41,265 bases of DNA from Lutibacter sp. (lineage in GTDB: Bacteria; Bacteroidota; Bacteroidia; Flavobacteriales; Flavobacteriaceae). The translations under genes and the position numbers were made by a program. The stretch's first letter is position 1. Every line of letters starts with the position of its first letter. The notes below the pieces were generated by a model. It had not been told where the DNA came from, made no database searches, and saw only the letters and a program-made list of their open reading frames with translations. The stretch spans positions 1-41,265 of the forward strand of contig NZ_WTAR01000003.1 in NCBI RefSeq assembly GCF_013139515.1, given 5' to 3'. Positions 7,982-15,886 of the stretch are shown here, in pieces.

Positions 7982-9199
7982 ATGTCGATATTTAAAGGTC
8001 ACAAAATTTCAGTAAATCAATTATTAAGAGTTATTCCAGAAGCTCTTTTATCCAAACTCTCGATAACCACTAAAGTAGATTACTATGCTAAAGTTCTTCA
8101 CGGAAAAAAAATGTTCTATCTTTTATTATATGGTATTTTAGAAAACGAAAAACTTAGTCAGCGTACTTTAGAAGACACATTTAATGATGTGATTTTTAAA
8201 ACACTCTTTGATTTGGATAAATCAGAAAGTATAAGGCGTAGTTCTATTTCAGAACGACTCTCTAAAATTGATTCTGATTACTTTAGGCAGATCTACCAAT
8301 GCGTTTACAGGCAATTTTATGATGCTTATCCAAATAAAGGCAACGCAAAACACCAATTAATTCATGTTGATAGTTCTATGGTTAGTGAAGCAGCAGGAAA
8401 ACTGTTAGAAGGACTTGATAATAAAAGTGGTAAAAAGTCAGTCAAATATAGTGTTGCATTTGATGGTTTATTGCCTTGCCATTTTGATGTGTTTACTAAA
8501 TCAAAGTATTCTAGTGAGAACATAGCTTTACCAGAAGCTATAATGAATCATGTGAAGCAAGAAACTCACCATCAAAATATTTATGTTATTGATAGAGGAC
8601 TTCAGTCTACAAGAACGATGAAATCATTTAGTAATGATGCTGTTACTTTTATTGTTCGAGCAAAAGAAAATCGAAAACATGTAGAACTACAATCATTACT
8701 TAAGCAAGGTCAAGATTTAGATTTAGGAGAACTGACCCTTGTTAAAGATAGTAAAGTGCATCTTTATACAGGAAGACCTATCAACAACAAAAAAGGGAAT
8801 ATTCACTATAGAGAAGAATTGGTAGAAACCCCTTTTCGCCTAATTGTTGCGAAAACAAAAACAGAAGATTCTAAAGTCTTTTGGTTTATTACCAATAATT
8901 TTGATTTATCTGCTAAACAAGTTGCTCAAGCCTATAGAAGAAGATGGGATATTGAAGTATTCTTTCGTTTTATAAAACAAGAACTAAATGTAAGCCATCT
9001 TGTTTCGTTAAACAAAAATGGAATAGAGGTCATGCTATATATGACTTTAATTGTTGCCATGTTAATCTTAATATATAAGAAAGCCAACAAAATAGGTTAT
9101 AAAACCGCTAAAAGAAGATTTAAAATGGAGCTTAGAAACTTGGCTATTGCTATGATTGTTGTAAAATGTGAAGGCAAACTAGACCATTTTGAAACCTAA
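7982..9199 (+). CDS. IS4-family DDE transposase
   Basis: A 405-residue transposase, full length for the family. The catalytic core is intact: D130 (HVDSS), D204 (VIDRG) and E325 within Y318-x2-R321-x3-E325-x6-K332, the IS4-family signature. The N-terminal 100 residues hold the helical DNA-binding part (the domain often called DUF4372 in this group), and the region around 215-310 is the beta-rich insertion before the last catalytic acid. The ATG at 7982 lies 141 bp inside the element. No frameshift or stop interrupts it, so it could be active. The leader contains TTGACA at 7939-7944, but no convincing partner box at normal spacing was found. Confidence 0.95.
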   Translation: MSIFKGHKISVNQLLRVIPEALLSKLSITTKVDYYAKVLHGKKMFYLLLYGILENEKLSQRTLEDTFNDVIFKTLFDLDKSESIRRSSISERLSKIDSDYFRQIYQCVYRQFYDAYPNKGNAKHQLIHVDSSMVSEAAGKLLEGLDNKSGKKSVKYSVAFDGLLPCHFDVFTKSKYSSENIALPEAIMNHVKQETHHQNIYVIDRGLQSTRTMKSFSNDAVTFIVRAKENRKHVELQSLLKQGQDLDLGELTLVKDSKVHLYTGRPINNKKGNIHYREELVETPFRLIVAKTKTEDSKVFWFITNNFDLSAKQVAQAYRRRWDIEVFFRFIKQELNVSHLVSLNKNGIEVMLYMTLIVAMLILIYKKANKIGYKTAKRRFKMELRNLAIAMIVVKCEGKLDHFET

Positions 9200-9228
9200 A
9201 AAAAATGGTCGAAATTTCTTCCGACCAT
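9198..9228 (-). terminator. inward-facing hairpin at the IS right end
   Basis: On the minus strand, ATGGTCG (9228-9222) and CGACCAT (9211-9205) pair around a ten-base loop and are followed by an unbroken run of Ts (complement of the A-run at 9198-9204). It would stop transcription arriving from lon. Confidence 0.65.
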
Positions 9229-9233
9229 GACTA
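9217..9233 (-). repeat. IS right terminal inverted repeat
   Basis: TCTTCCGACCATGACTA, the exact reverse complement of the left end at 7841-7857. Confidence 0.93.
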
Positions 9234-9242
9234 GCCAATTGG
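9234..9242. repeat. target site duplication, right copy
   Basis: GCCAATTGG, identical to 7832-7840, continuing into CTGC and seven Ts, the second half of the original terminator that ends at 9253. Confidence 0.9.
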
Positions 9243-9255
9243 CTGCTTTTTTTGA

Positions 9256-11709
9256 TTATAATTTTTTAGCGTTTTTAACTTTTTGTTTTGTTAAAGCTAA
9301 ATCTATAACTTCTTTCATTTCAGAAACATAATTAAATGTTAATCCTTTTAAATAAGATTGTTTAATTTCTTCAATATCTTTTCTATTCTCTACAGAAAGA
9401 ATTAATTCTTTAATATTAGCGCGTTTTGCTGCCAATATTTTTTCTTTAATTCCACCAACTGGTAATACTTTACCTCTTAAAGTAATTTCACCCGTCATGG
9501 CTAATCTAGATTTAACTTTTCGCTGTGTAAATACTGACACTAATGATGTTAACATGGTAATACCTGCACTTGGCCCATCTTTAGGCGTTGCGCCTTCAGG
9601 AACGTGAATATGCACTTTGTATTTGTCTAAAATTTCACTATCAATTCCAAAATCACTTGCATTTGCTCTAATATATTCCATAGCAATTGTTGCAGACTCC
9701 TTCATTACTTTCCCTAAATTACCCGTAATTGTAAGTCCTTTTCCTTTTGAAATAATAGATTCAATAAATAAAATATCACCTCCAACACTTGTCCAAGCCA
9801 AACCTGTTACAACACCTGCAACATCGTTACTTTCATATTTATCACGCTCTAAATGTGAGGGTCCTAATACTTTTTCAATAATTTCTATTGAAATTTTAGT
9901 ATCGTACTCCTCCTCCATTGCAATAGATTTTGCTGCAAAACGCACCATTTTAGCTATTTGTTTTTCTAAACCTCTTACTCCAGATTCACGAGTATAAGCT
10001 TCAACAATTTTTTCCAATTGTTTTTTTCCTATTTGAAGGTGCTCACTAGTTAAACCATGTTCCTTTAACTGTTTTGGCAATAAATGACGTTTTGCTATTT
10101 CAACTTTTTCTTCAATAGTATAACCCGAAACGTTAATAATTTCCATTCTATCACGTAAAGCCCAAGGAATTGTTGATAAACTATTTGCTGTTGCAACAAA
10201 CAACACTTTAGATAAATCGTAATCTTTTTCTAAGTAATTATCGTAAAAAGTAGTATTTTGCTCAGGATCTAAAACTTCTAACATTGCTGAAGATGGATCT
10301 CCATTATGACTTGAGGAGGCTAATTTATCAATCTCATCCAATACAAAAACAGGGTTTGATGTTCCTGCTTTTTTAATGTCTTTAATAATTCTACCTGGCA
10401 TTGCACCAATGTACGTTTTTCTATGTCCACGTATTTCAGCTTCATCACGCACACCACCTAAAGACATTCTCACATACTTCCTTCCCAATGCTTCAGCTAT
10501 TGATTTTCCTAAAGAAGTTTTACCAACTCCTGGAGGGCCGTACAAACAAATTATTGGCGATTTCATATCGCCTTTTAATTTCAACACAGCTAAATGTTCA
10601 ATAATACGTTCTTTTACTTTATCCAACCCAAAATGATCTCTGTCTAATATTTTTTGAGCTCGTTTTAAATCAAATTTATCTTTAGAATATTCGTTCCAAG
10701 GTAACTCTAACAATAAATCTAAATAATTGCGCTGAATTGAATACTCAGCAGCTTGTGGGTTCATACGTTGTAAACGCCCTAACTCTTTATCAAACGTTTC
10801 TTGAATATCTTTATTCCACTTTTTAGATTTAGATTTCACACGCATTTCTTCCAAATCCTCATCGTACGAAACGCCTCCTAATTCTTCTTGAATTGTTTTT
10901 AATTGCTGATGTAAGTAATATTCACGTTGTTGCTGATCCATATCAGAACGTGTTTTAGATTGAATATCACTATGCAATTCTAAACGCTGTAACTCAGCAT
11001 CCATCTTTTTCAGCGTCAATAAAGCACGTTCTTTTAAGTTCGTAGTTTCTAATAATTCTTGTTTTTCTTCAACTTTTAAGTTCATATTAGACGAAACAAA
11101 ATTTATCAAAAATGGTTTACTTTCAATATTTTTTATTGCAAAAGAAGCTTCTGAAGGTAAATTTGGATTTTCCTTAATAATACGAACAGCCATCTCTTTA
11201 ATTGAATCTATAATTGCTACAAATTCAGGTTCTTTCTCTTCTGATCTATCTTCAACGCGTGCTTTTGTAGTTGCCTGTATATAAGGTTCTTCTTGTACAA
11301 AAGTATCAACTTCAAATTGTTTTTTTCCTTGAATAATTACAGTTATATTTCCGTCAGGCATTTTTAGCATTCTTAAAATACGTGCAACTGTTCCAACTTT
11401 ATGAATATCATTAATTGTTGGGTCTTCAACTGTTTCATTTTTTTGTGCTACAACACCAATAATTTTATTTCCTTTATTTGCTTCCTTAATTAATTGTATT
11501 GATTTATCTCTTCCTGCAGTAATTGGTATTACAACTCCCGGAAACAAAACAGTATTACGCAATGGCAAAATTGGTAATACATCTGGTACATCTTCTTTAT
11601 TTATTTCCTCTTCATCTTCAGGGGTCATTAAAGGTATTAAATCAGCATCTTCATCTAAAATGTGCTGTAATGACATATTGTCTATATTTAAAAATTTTGA
11701 TTTACTCAT
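9256..11709 (-). CDS. lon: ATP-dependent protease Lon
   Basis: An 817-residue LonA protease that degrades misfolded and regulatory proteins in the cytoplasm. Domain order: acidic N-terminal extension (residues 1-42), LON substrate-binding domain beginning [15 protein letters not shown], coiled-coil middle (about 225-310), AAA+ module with Walker [10 protein letters not shown] (391-399) and Walker B VFVLDEID (454-461), then the protease domain with catalytic Ser714 (DGPSAG) and Lys756 (GGIKEK). It is complete and normal in length. Its stop is 3 bp from the right half of the split terminator. The 234 bp between its start and the sigma-factor gene hold the two divergent promoters, but no clear consensus box was found for either gene. 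Confidence 0.97.
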   Translation of the reverse strand: MSKSKFLNIDNMSLQHILDEDADLIPLMTPEDEEEINKEDVPDVLPILPLRNTVLFPGVVIPITAGRDKSIQLIKEANKGNKIIGVVAQKNETVEDPTINDIHKVGTVARILRMLKMPDGNITVIIQGKKQFEVDTFVQEEPYIQATTKARVEDRSEEKEPEFVAIIDSIKEMAVRIIKENPNLPSEASFAIKNIESKPFLINFVSSNMNLKVEEKQELLETTNLKERALLTLKKMDAELQRLELHSDIQSKTRSDMDQQQREYYLHQQLKTIQEELGGVSYDEDLEEMRVKSKSKKWNKDIQETFDKELGRLQRMNPQAAEYSIQRNYLDLLLELPWNEYSKDKFDLKRAQKILDRDHFGLDKVKERIIEHLAVLKLKGDMKSPIICLYGPPGVGKTSLGKSIAEALGRKYVRMSLGGVRDEAEIRGHRKTYIGAMPGRIIKDIKKAGTSNPVFVLDEIDKLASSSHNGDPSSAMLEVLDPEQNTTFYDNYLEKDYDLSKVLFVATANSLSTIPWALRDRMEIINVSGYTIEEKVEIAKRHLLPKQLKEHGLTSEHLQIGKKQLEKIVEAYTRESGVRGLEKQIAKMVRFAAKSIAMEEEYDTKISIEIIEKVLGPSHLERDKYESNDVAGVVTGLAWTSVGGDILFIESIISKGKGLTITGNLGKVMKESATIAMEYIRANASDFGIDSEILDKYKVHIHVPEGATPKDGPSAGITMLTSLVSVFTQRKVKSRLAMTGEITLRGKVLPVGGIKEKILAAKRANIKELILSVENRKDIEEIKQSYLKGLTFNYVSEMKEVIDLALTKQKVKNAKKL

Positions 11710-11943
11710 AGTCTTTATTGGGTCATTTTGTCATTAATAAATTCCTTTTTGAAGAAAACATTAAAACGAAAATGATTTATTTTTCTGATTATCAATAGTT
11801 TATAATTGCGCTAACAATATTTTCAATTATTAAATTTCAATTGTTATGCCAAATAAGTGAAACCTAAACATATTTTTTTAGTAACTTTAAATAAAACTGT
11901 AACAGTTTACAAATAACAATGTCTTTAATATAGAAATCAATTT

Positions 11944-12480
11944 TTGGAAGTACAGATTCAACATAAAAACCAACTTGTAGAACGTTGTAAAAAAGGTGAT
12001 AAAACAGCACAGTTTTCACTGTATAAACAATACTATAAAGCAATGTATAATACGGCTTTAAGAATTGTAAATAATAGTTTTGAAGCTGAAGACATAATGC
12101 AAGAATCATTTTTAGCTGCTTTCACAAAATTAGATTCATTTAGTGAAACTGTAACTTTTGGAGCTTGGTTAAAAAGAATTGTAATAAATAAAAGTTTAAC
12201 AGCTTTAAAAAATAATAACAAACTAGAAACTGTTTCACTTGAAAAAGTAACTGTAAAAGATGTTGAAGATGAAAAGCACGATTACAGTTTGTTAAAAACG
12301 AGTGACATTTTAAACAAAGTAGCGCAACTTAAAAATAATTATAAAGTGGCATTAACGTTAAATTTAATTGAAGGATACGATTATGAAGAAATAGCTCAAA
12401 TTATGGATATAAGTTATGAAAATAGTAGAACAACTGTATCTAGAGCAAAAAATAAATTAAGACAACTTTTATCTCAATAA
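11944..12480 (+). CDS. ECF-type RNA polymerase sigma factor
   Basis: A 178-residue sigma-70 family factor with only regions 2 and 4. Region 2 has LYKQYYKAMYNTALRIVNNSFEAEDIMQESFLAAFTKLDSF followed by FGAWLKRIVINKSL. Region 4 has the helix-turn-helix YEEIAQIMDISYENSRTTVSRAKNKLRQLL. The start is a TTG at 11944 giving MEVQIQHKNQLVERCKKGDKTAQFSLYKQY; no ATG gives a complete region 2, so TTG is chosen. It is followed after 2 bp by a membrane protein gene and then by DUF4097, a three-gene unit that recurs in Bacteroidota. The membrane protein is the natural candidate for its regulator. Confidence 0.9.
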   Translation: MEVQIQHKNQLVERCKKGDKTAQFSLYKQYYKAMYNTALRIVNNSFEAEDIMQESFLAAFTKLDSFSETVTFGAWLKRIVINKSLTALKNNNKLETVSLEKVTVKDVEDEKHDYSLLKTSDILNKVAQLKNNYKVALTLNLIEGYDYEEIAQIMDISYENSRTTVSRAKNKLRQLLSQ

Positions 12481-12482
12481 AA

Positions 12483-13019
12483 ATGAAAGATAATTTAGAA
12501 CATACATTTAAAGAGTTAGAAAATCAATTTGATATTGAAGAACCATCTATTGGTCATTTTAACAGGTTTGAAGCTAAACTAAACAGTAAACCTACTTCAA
12601 AGAAAAGCTTTAAATTATTTTCGTATGCAGCTGTTGCAGCCTCCATAATATTAATGGTTGGCGTTTGGATGGGAGCATCATTCTCTAATAAAGGAATGGA
12701 ATTAGCAGGTATTTCTTCTGAAATGGAAGAAACACAAAGTTATTTTATTACAACAATTCAAAAAGAACTTTCAACAATTGAAAATGAACGAAATACTACA
12801 ACTGAGCAACTAATTAACGATGCTCTTTTACAAATAAACAAACTAGAAAATCAATACCAGCTACTTACTTTAGAGCTCAAAGAAAGTAGTGAAGACAGAA
12901 GAATTATTTACGCAATGATTTCAAATTTTCAACAACGTATTGATATTTTACAAAGTTTGTTAATTCAAATTGAAACAATAAAACAATTAAAAACACAAAA
13001 CAATGAAAACTATATATAA
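12483..13019 (+). CDS. single-pass membrane protein, putative anti-sigma factor
   Basis: A 178-residue protein with a cytoplasmic N-terminus of about 45 residues (EEPSIGHFNRFEAKLN, a motif seen in Bacteroidota proteins beside ECF factors) and one membrane helix (about residues 48-67, SYAAVAASIILMVGVWMGAS). The remaining segment of about 110 residues is predicted to lie outside the membrane and to be helical or coiled-coil (ELSTIENERNTTTEQLINDAL onward). The layout is that of an anti-sigma factor, but there is no zinc-binding HxxxCxxC motif. Anti-sigma function is inferred from context only. It overlaps the DUF4097 gene by 17 bp, suggesting translational coupling. Confidence 0.75.
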   Translation: MKDNLEHTFKELENQFDIEEPSIGHFNRFEAKLNSKPTSKKSFKLFSYAAVAASIILMVGVWMGASFSNKGMELAGISSEMEETQSYFITTIQKELSTIENERNTTTEQLINDALLQINKLENQYQLLTLELKESSEDRRIIYAMISNFQQRIDILQSLLIQIETIKQLKTQNNENYI

Positions 13020-14079
13020 AATAGTACTTATAATTTTCCTAATACCACTTACAATTACTGCTACTGATAAAAAAGGAAAATATACCAAGTCTAAAACCAT
13101 AAATAAGGAGTATAAAGTATCTAAAGATGCTACTTTAAATGTGAATAATAAATATGGAAATATTACAATTGCAAGTTGGAATGAAAATAAAATTGTAATT
13201 GACATAACCATTACTACCAATGGGAATGATGAAGATAAAGTTGAAAAACGTTTAAAACAAATTGATGTTGAATTTGAAGCAAGTTCAAGCAATGTTTCAG
13301 CTAAAACTATCATTGAAAAAAACTCAAGCAATTGGAACTTATGGGGGAAAAATAATAATGTAAATATGCAAATTGATTATATTATTAAAATACCTGTAAC
13401 AAATAATGTTGATTTAAATAACGATTACGGAGCAATTAGTTTAGATAAACTAGAAGGAACTTCAAAAATTAATTGTGATTATGGTAAATTAACTATTGGT
13501 GAATTATTAAATGCTAACAACCATATTAATATAGATTATACCAATAAATCAACTATTGATTTTATGAAAGATGGTGAAATTAATGCTGATTACTCTACAC
13601 TGCACGTTGAAAAATCTGGAAAAATTAAATTAAATGCCGATTATTCACATATTTCTTTTGGGAAGCTTGAAAGTTTAAATTACAACTGTGATTATGGAGA
13701 TTTAAAAATTGAAAATTGTGAAAGTTTAATTGGAAATAGTGACTATATGCATACAACTGTTGGAAAGTTAAGAGAGATGGGAGATTTAAATGCTGATTAC
13801 GGTTCAATAAAAATTAAAGAGTTAGATACTAATTTTAAAAGCATAAAATTAACATCTTCATATACTAACGTGAAATTTGGTGTAAGTTCTTCAGCATCAT
13901 TTAATATTACTGCTTCTATAAATTATGGTGAATTTAAATTTGATGAAGGTTTTACTTTTACCAAAGAAATTAAAAAATCAACTTCAAAAAAATATGAAGG
14001 ATATTTTAATTCATCAAACTCAAATAGTAGCATTATTTTAAAAACTAGCTATGGAAATGTAACGTTTAATAGTTATTAA
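13003..14079 (+). CDS. exported DUF4097 repeat protein
   Basis: A 358-residue protein with an N-terminal signal peptide (MKTIYKIVLIIFLIPLTITATD), likely periplasmic or surface-exposed. The body is a ladder of about 20-residue units, most with an Asn-x-Asp-Tyr-(Gly/Ser) core: NDYGAI, NCDYGKL, NADYSTL, NADYSHI, NCDYGDL, NSDYMHT and NADYGSI, flanked by looser NNKYGNI, INYGEF and TSYGNV units. This is the DUF4097 putative adhesin-like fold, probably a beta-solenoid. No enzymatic residues are recognised. It is translationally coupled to the membrane protein upstream and ends in a good terminator, so it is the output gene of the sigma operon. Confidence 0.85.
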   Translation: MKTIYKIVLIIFLIPLTITATDKKGKYTKSKTINKEYKVSKDATLNVNNKYGNITIASWNENKIVIDITITTNGNDEDKVEKRLKQIDVEFEASSSNVSAKTIIEKNSSNWNLWGKNNNVNMQIDYIIKIPVTNNVDLNNDYGAISLDKLEGTSKINCDYGKLTIGELLNANNHINIDYTNKSTIDFMKDGEINADYSTLHVEKSGKIKLNADYSHISFGKLESLNYNCDYGDLKIENCESLIGNSDYMHTTVGKLREMGDLNADYGSIKIKELDTNFKSIKLTSSYTNVKFGVSSSASFNITASINYGEFKFDEGFTFTKEIKKSTSKKYEGYFNSSNSNSSIILKTSYGNVTFNSY

Positions 14080-14107
14080 ATTTTGAACATAAATACCTTG
14101 AAATTTT

Positions 14108-14140
14108 AAAAAAGTCGAGATTTAAAATCTCGGCTTTTTT
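14108..14140. terminator. bidirectional terminator between DUF4097 gene and the 14139 gene
   Basis: The stem AGTCGAGAT/ATCTCGGCT with one T-G wobble is flanked by an A-run on the left and six Ts on the right, so it can stop transcription from both converging genes. The T-run overlaps the stop codon of the minus-strand gene. Confidence 0.8.
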
Positions 14141-14636
14141 ATTTAGGCCACTTTATAGTATCATCATCAATAAATAATGGTGACCATTGTATTTCATCTA
14201 AAACACCATCGTTTAGCCAAAAGTTAATAGATTTTTCATCTATTTCAATTACTTTTTGATCTTCACTATCATTTTCTGAACAATCTTCTAAATTTAAGCC
14301 CCCTAAATTAATATCTTTCAAATATTTTAATAAATCGCTTTCTTCTAAACCAACTAATTTTTTTCCTTGCAACTGATAAAATTTAGAAGAAACTGAAATT
14401 AAAAGTAATTTCCAATCTTCCTCTTCATCAAAACTAAGCGATAGTTTTAATTCATCATATTCCCAAGCTTCTGTTAAGTCTTCATTAGAATCGGAATGAG
14501 AATACTTATCAATAAATGATGGTTCTCCTATAATTAATTTAACTTCAGCTCTAGACATTCCAAATTTTAAATTGCCCAAACCAAAACCTGGTTTTATTTC
14601 TTTTAATGCTTCTTTCATAATTTTATATGGATTCAT
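14139..14636 (-). CDS. conserved hypothetical acidic protein
   Basis: I do not recognise this gene. The 165-residue product is cytoplasmic (no signal peptide or membrane segment) and strongly acidic in its C-terminal half. The N-terminal part has GFGLGNLKFGMSRAEVKLIIGEP, the GMSxxEVxxxxGxP motif also found in BamE/SmpA-like folds and in small secreted or immunity-type proteins. It is followed by beta-strands (ELKLSLSFDEE, WKLLLISVSS) and a C-terminal WSPLF segment. A solitary gene between convergent DUF4097 and co-directional lpxD (44 bp gap). Immunity-protein-like ancestry is possible, but no toxin gene is nearby. Confidence 0.65.
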   Translation of the reverse strand: MNPYKIMKEALKEIKPGFGLGNLKFGMSRAEVKLIIGEPSFIDKYSHSDSNEDLTEAWEYDELKLSLSFDEEEDWKLLLISVSSKFYQLQGKKLVGLEESDLLKYLKDINLGGLNLEDCSENDSEDQKVIEIDEKSINFWLNDGVLDEIQWSPLFIDDDTIKWPK

Positions 14637-14680
14637 TACCCTAGCAAATACAATTGATTATTTATAAGTCTATTATAAAA

Positions 14681-15673
14681 TTAACTTTTCCCAAGTTTCC
14701 TTAAAGCTACCCATTGTCTAAACATATCTCTAGAATCGGTTGCTGGATAACCCACTACCGTTTTACCAGCAGCAACATCGCTCATTACACCAGAACCTCC
14801 ACCAACAACAGCACCTGAATGAATTGTTAAATGATCCTTTATTGAAGAACTTCCTCCTATAATAACGCCATCTCCTAAGGTTACAGAACCTGCTAAACCA
14901 CTACTTCCTGCCATAATACAAGAACGGCCTAAAACACAATTATGAGCAATTTGAACTAAATTATCTATTTTACAACCATCACCAATAACAGTAGAACTAA
15001 ATTTTGCTCTATCAACTGTAGAGTTAGCACCTATTTCAACATAATTTCCAATTACAACATTTCCTATTTGAGGTATTTTTACAAGACCTCTTCCATCATC
15101 ACTAGGTCTGTATCCAAAACCATCAGCGCCAATACTAACATTCGTATGAAAAATACAGTGACTTCCAATTTCACAACGCTCACGAATGACCGTACCTGAC
15201 CAAATAACAGTATGACTTCCTATTATTGTTTCATCAAAAATGGAAACATTTGGATATAAAATTGCACCGTCACCAATTACAACACCTCTACCAATATAGC
15301 AATTAGCACCAATCTTACAACCATTTCCAATACTAGCAGATTCATGAATTACAGCTGTAGGATGAATATCAACATCAAATTGAGGTGGGCAAGGATTAAA
15401 TGCTTCTAACAATTTTGCCATCGCTAAATCCGCATTTTTTACTTTAATTAATGCTTGGTTATCTTTAGGTTCAATCTTTAAATTATCGTTTACAATTGCA
15501 GCACTTGCATTGGATTTATCCCATAAGTGCACATATTTCCTACTACCAATAAATGTAATTTGATTTTTAGTTGCTTTTTCTAATTGCTCAGGGGAAGTAA
15601 TTTTTTGGTCTGTATTCCCAACTAACTCACCTTTTAAAATTGTATTGATTTCTTGAATTGTAAATGATTTCAT
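14681..15673 (-). CDS. lpxD: UDP-3-O-acylglucosamine N-acyltransferase
   Basis: The enzyme adds the N-linked 3-hydroxyacyl chain in lipid A synthesis at the cytoplasmic side of the inner membrane. The 330-residue protein has the LpxD N-terminal UDP-binding domain (residues 1-100; ITFIGSRKY motif) followed by a long run of hexapeptide repeats forming a left-handed beta-helix. It contains the [11 protein letters not shown] loop and the acyl-carrier interaction segment [23 protein letters not shown] with the catalytic His. The C-terminus has [12 protein letters not shown], as in the family. Length is normal. Upstream, a TAAATTTG box on the minus strand (15762-15769) could be its promoter. Confidence 0.95.
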   Translation of the reverse strand: MKSFTIQEINTILKGELVGNTDQKITSPEQLEKATKNQITFIGSRKYVHLWDKSNASAAIVNDNLKIEPKDNQALIKVKNADLAMAKLLEAFNPCPPQFDVDIHPTAVIHESASIGNGCKIGANCYIGRGVVIGDGAILYPNVSIFDETIIGSHTVIWSGTVIRERCEIGSHCIFHTNVSIGADGFGYRPSDDGRGLVKIPQIGNVVIGNYVEIGANSTVDRAKFSSTVIGDGCKIDNLVQIAHNCVLGRSCIMAGSSGLAGSVTLGDGVIIGGSSSIKDHLTIHSGAVVGGGSGVMSDVAAGKTVVGYPATDSRDMFRQWVALRKLGKS

Positions 15674-15761
15674 TATTTTCTATTTTTTTAACAGCGATAA
15701 CTTAAGGTTATAAATATTTTGTTAAATATATCAATATATTTAGAGTATGAAAGTTCAATTG

Positions 15762-15769
15762 CAAATTTA
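15762..15769 (-). promoter_or_regulatory. candidate lpxD promoter -7 box
   Basis: TAAATTTG on the minus strand fits TAnnTTTG, 89 bp upstream of the lpxD start. No TTG stands at the proper -33 distance, so support is limited. Confidence 0.35.
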
Positions 15770-15886
15770 TCTTTCATTTACAATAAATTTAAACTTTCTT
15801 TTATAAAATGCTCTAAAATCAATAATTGTATTATAATATTTCCATCAAAAATCCGTACTTTTCAAACTTTAAATTTTTCTGCCTAA

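Larger units (their letters stand above)
7841..9233 (+). mobile_element. complete IS4-family insertion sequence, 1393 bp
   Basis: The element is bounded by perfect 17-bp inverted repeats (TAGTCATGGTCGGAAGA at 7841-7857 and its complement at 9217-9233). It is flanked by a perfect 9-bp direct repeat GCCAATTGG (7832-7840 and 9234-9242) and carries one intact transposase. Joining the flanks and keeping one repeat copy rebuilds a perfect palindrome that looks like a bidirectional terminator. Identical ends, identical target repeats and an open transposase point to a recent insertion. Family assignment rests on the transposase Y-(2)-R-(3)-E-(6)-K signature and the 9-bp duplication, within the 9-12 bp known for IS4. 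The exact IS name was not determined. Confidence 0.95.

Noticed and set aside
9617-11711. Open frames on the plus strand opposite lon (for example 9617-9997 and 10376-10636)
   Set aside because: They lie wholly inside the well-supported lon gene on the other strand, have no family motif and no promoter.
11864-12221. Minus-strand open frames overlapping the sigma-factor start
   Set aside because: The sigma factor is complete on the plus strand with its motifs; the opposite frames are shadows.
13003-14079. The DYG/DYS ladder as an ice-binding or RTX calcium repeat
   Set aside because: It lacks the TxT or GGxGxDx consensus of those families and matches DUF4097.
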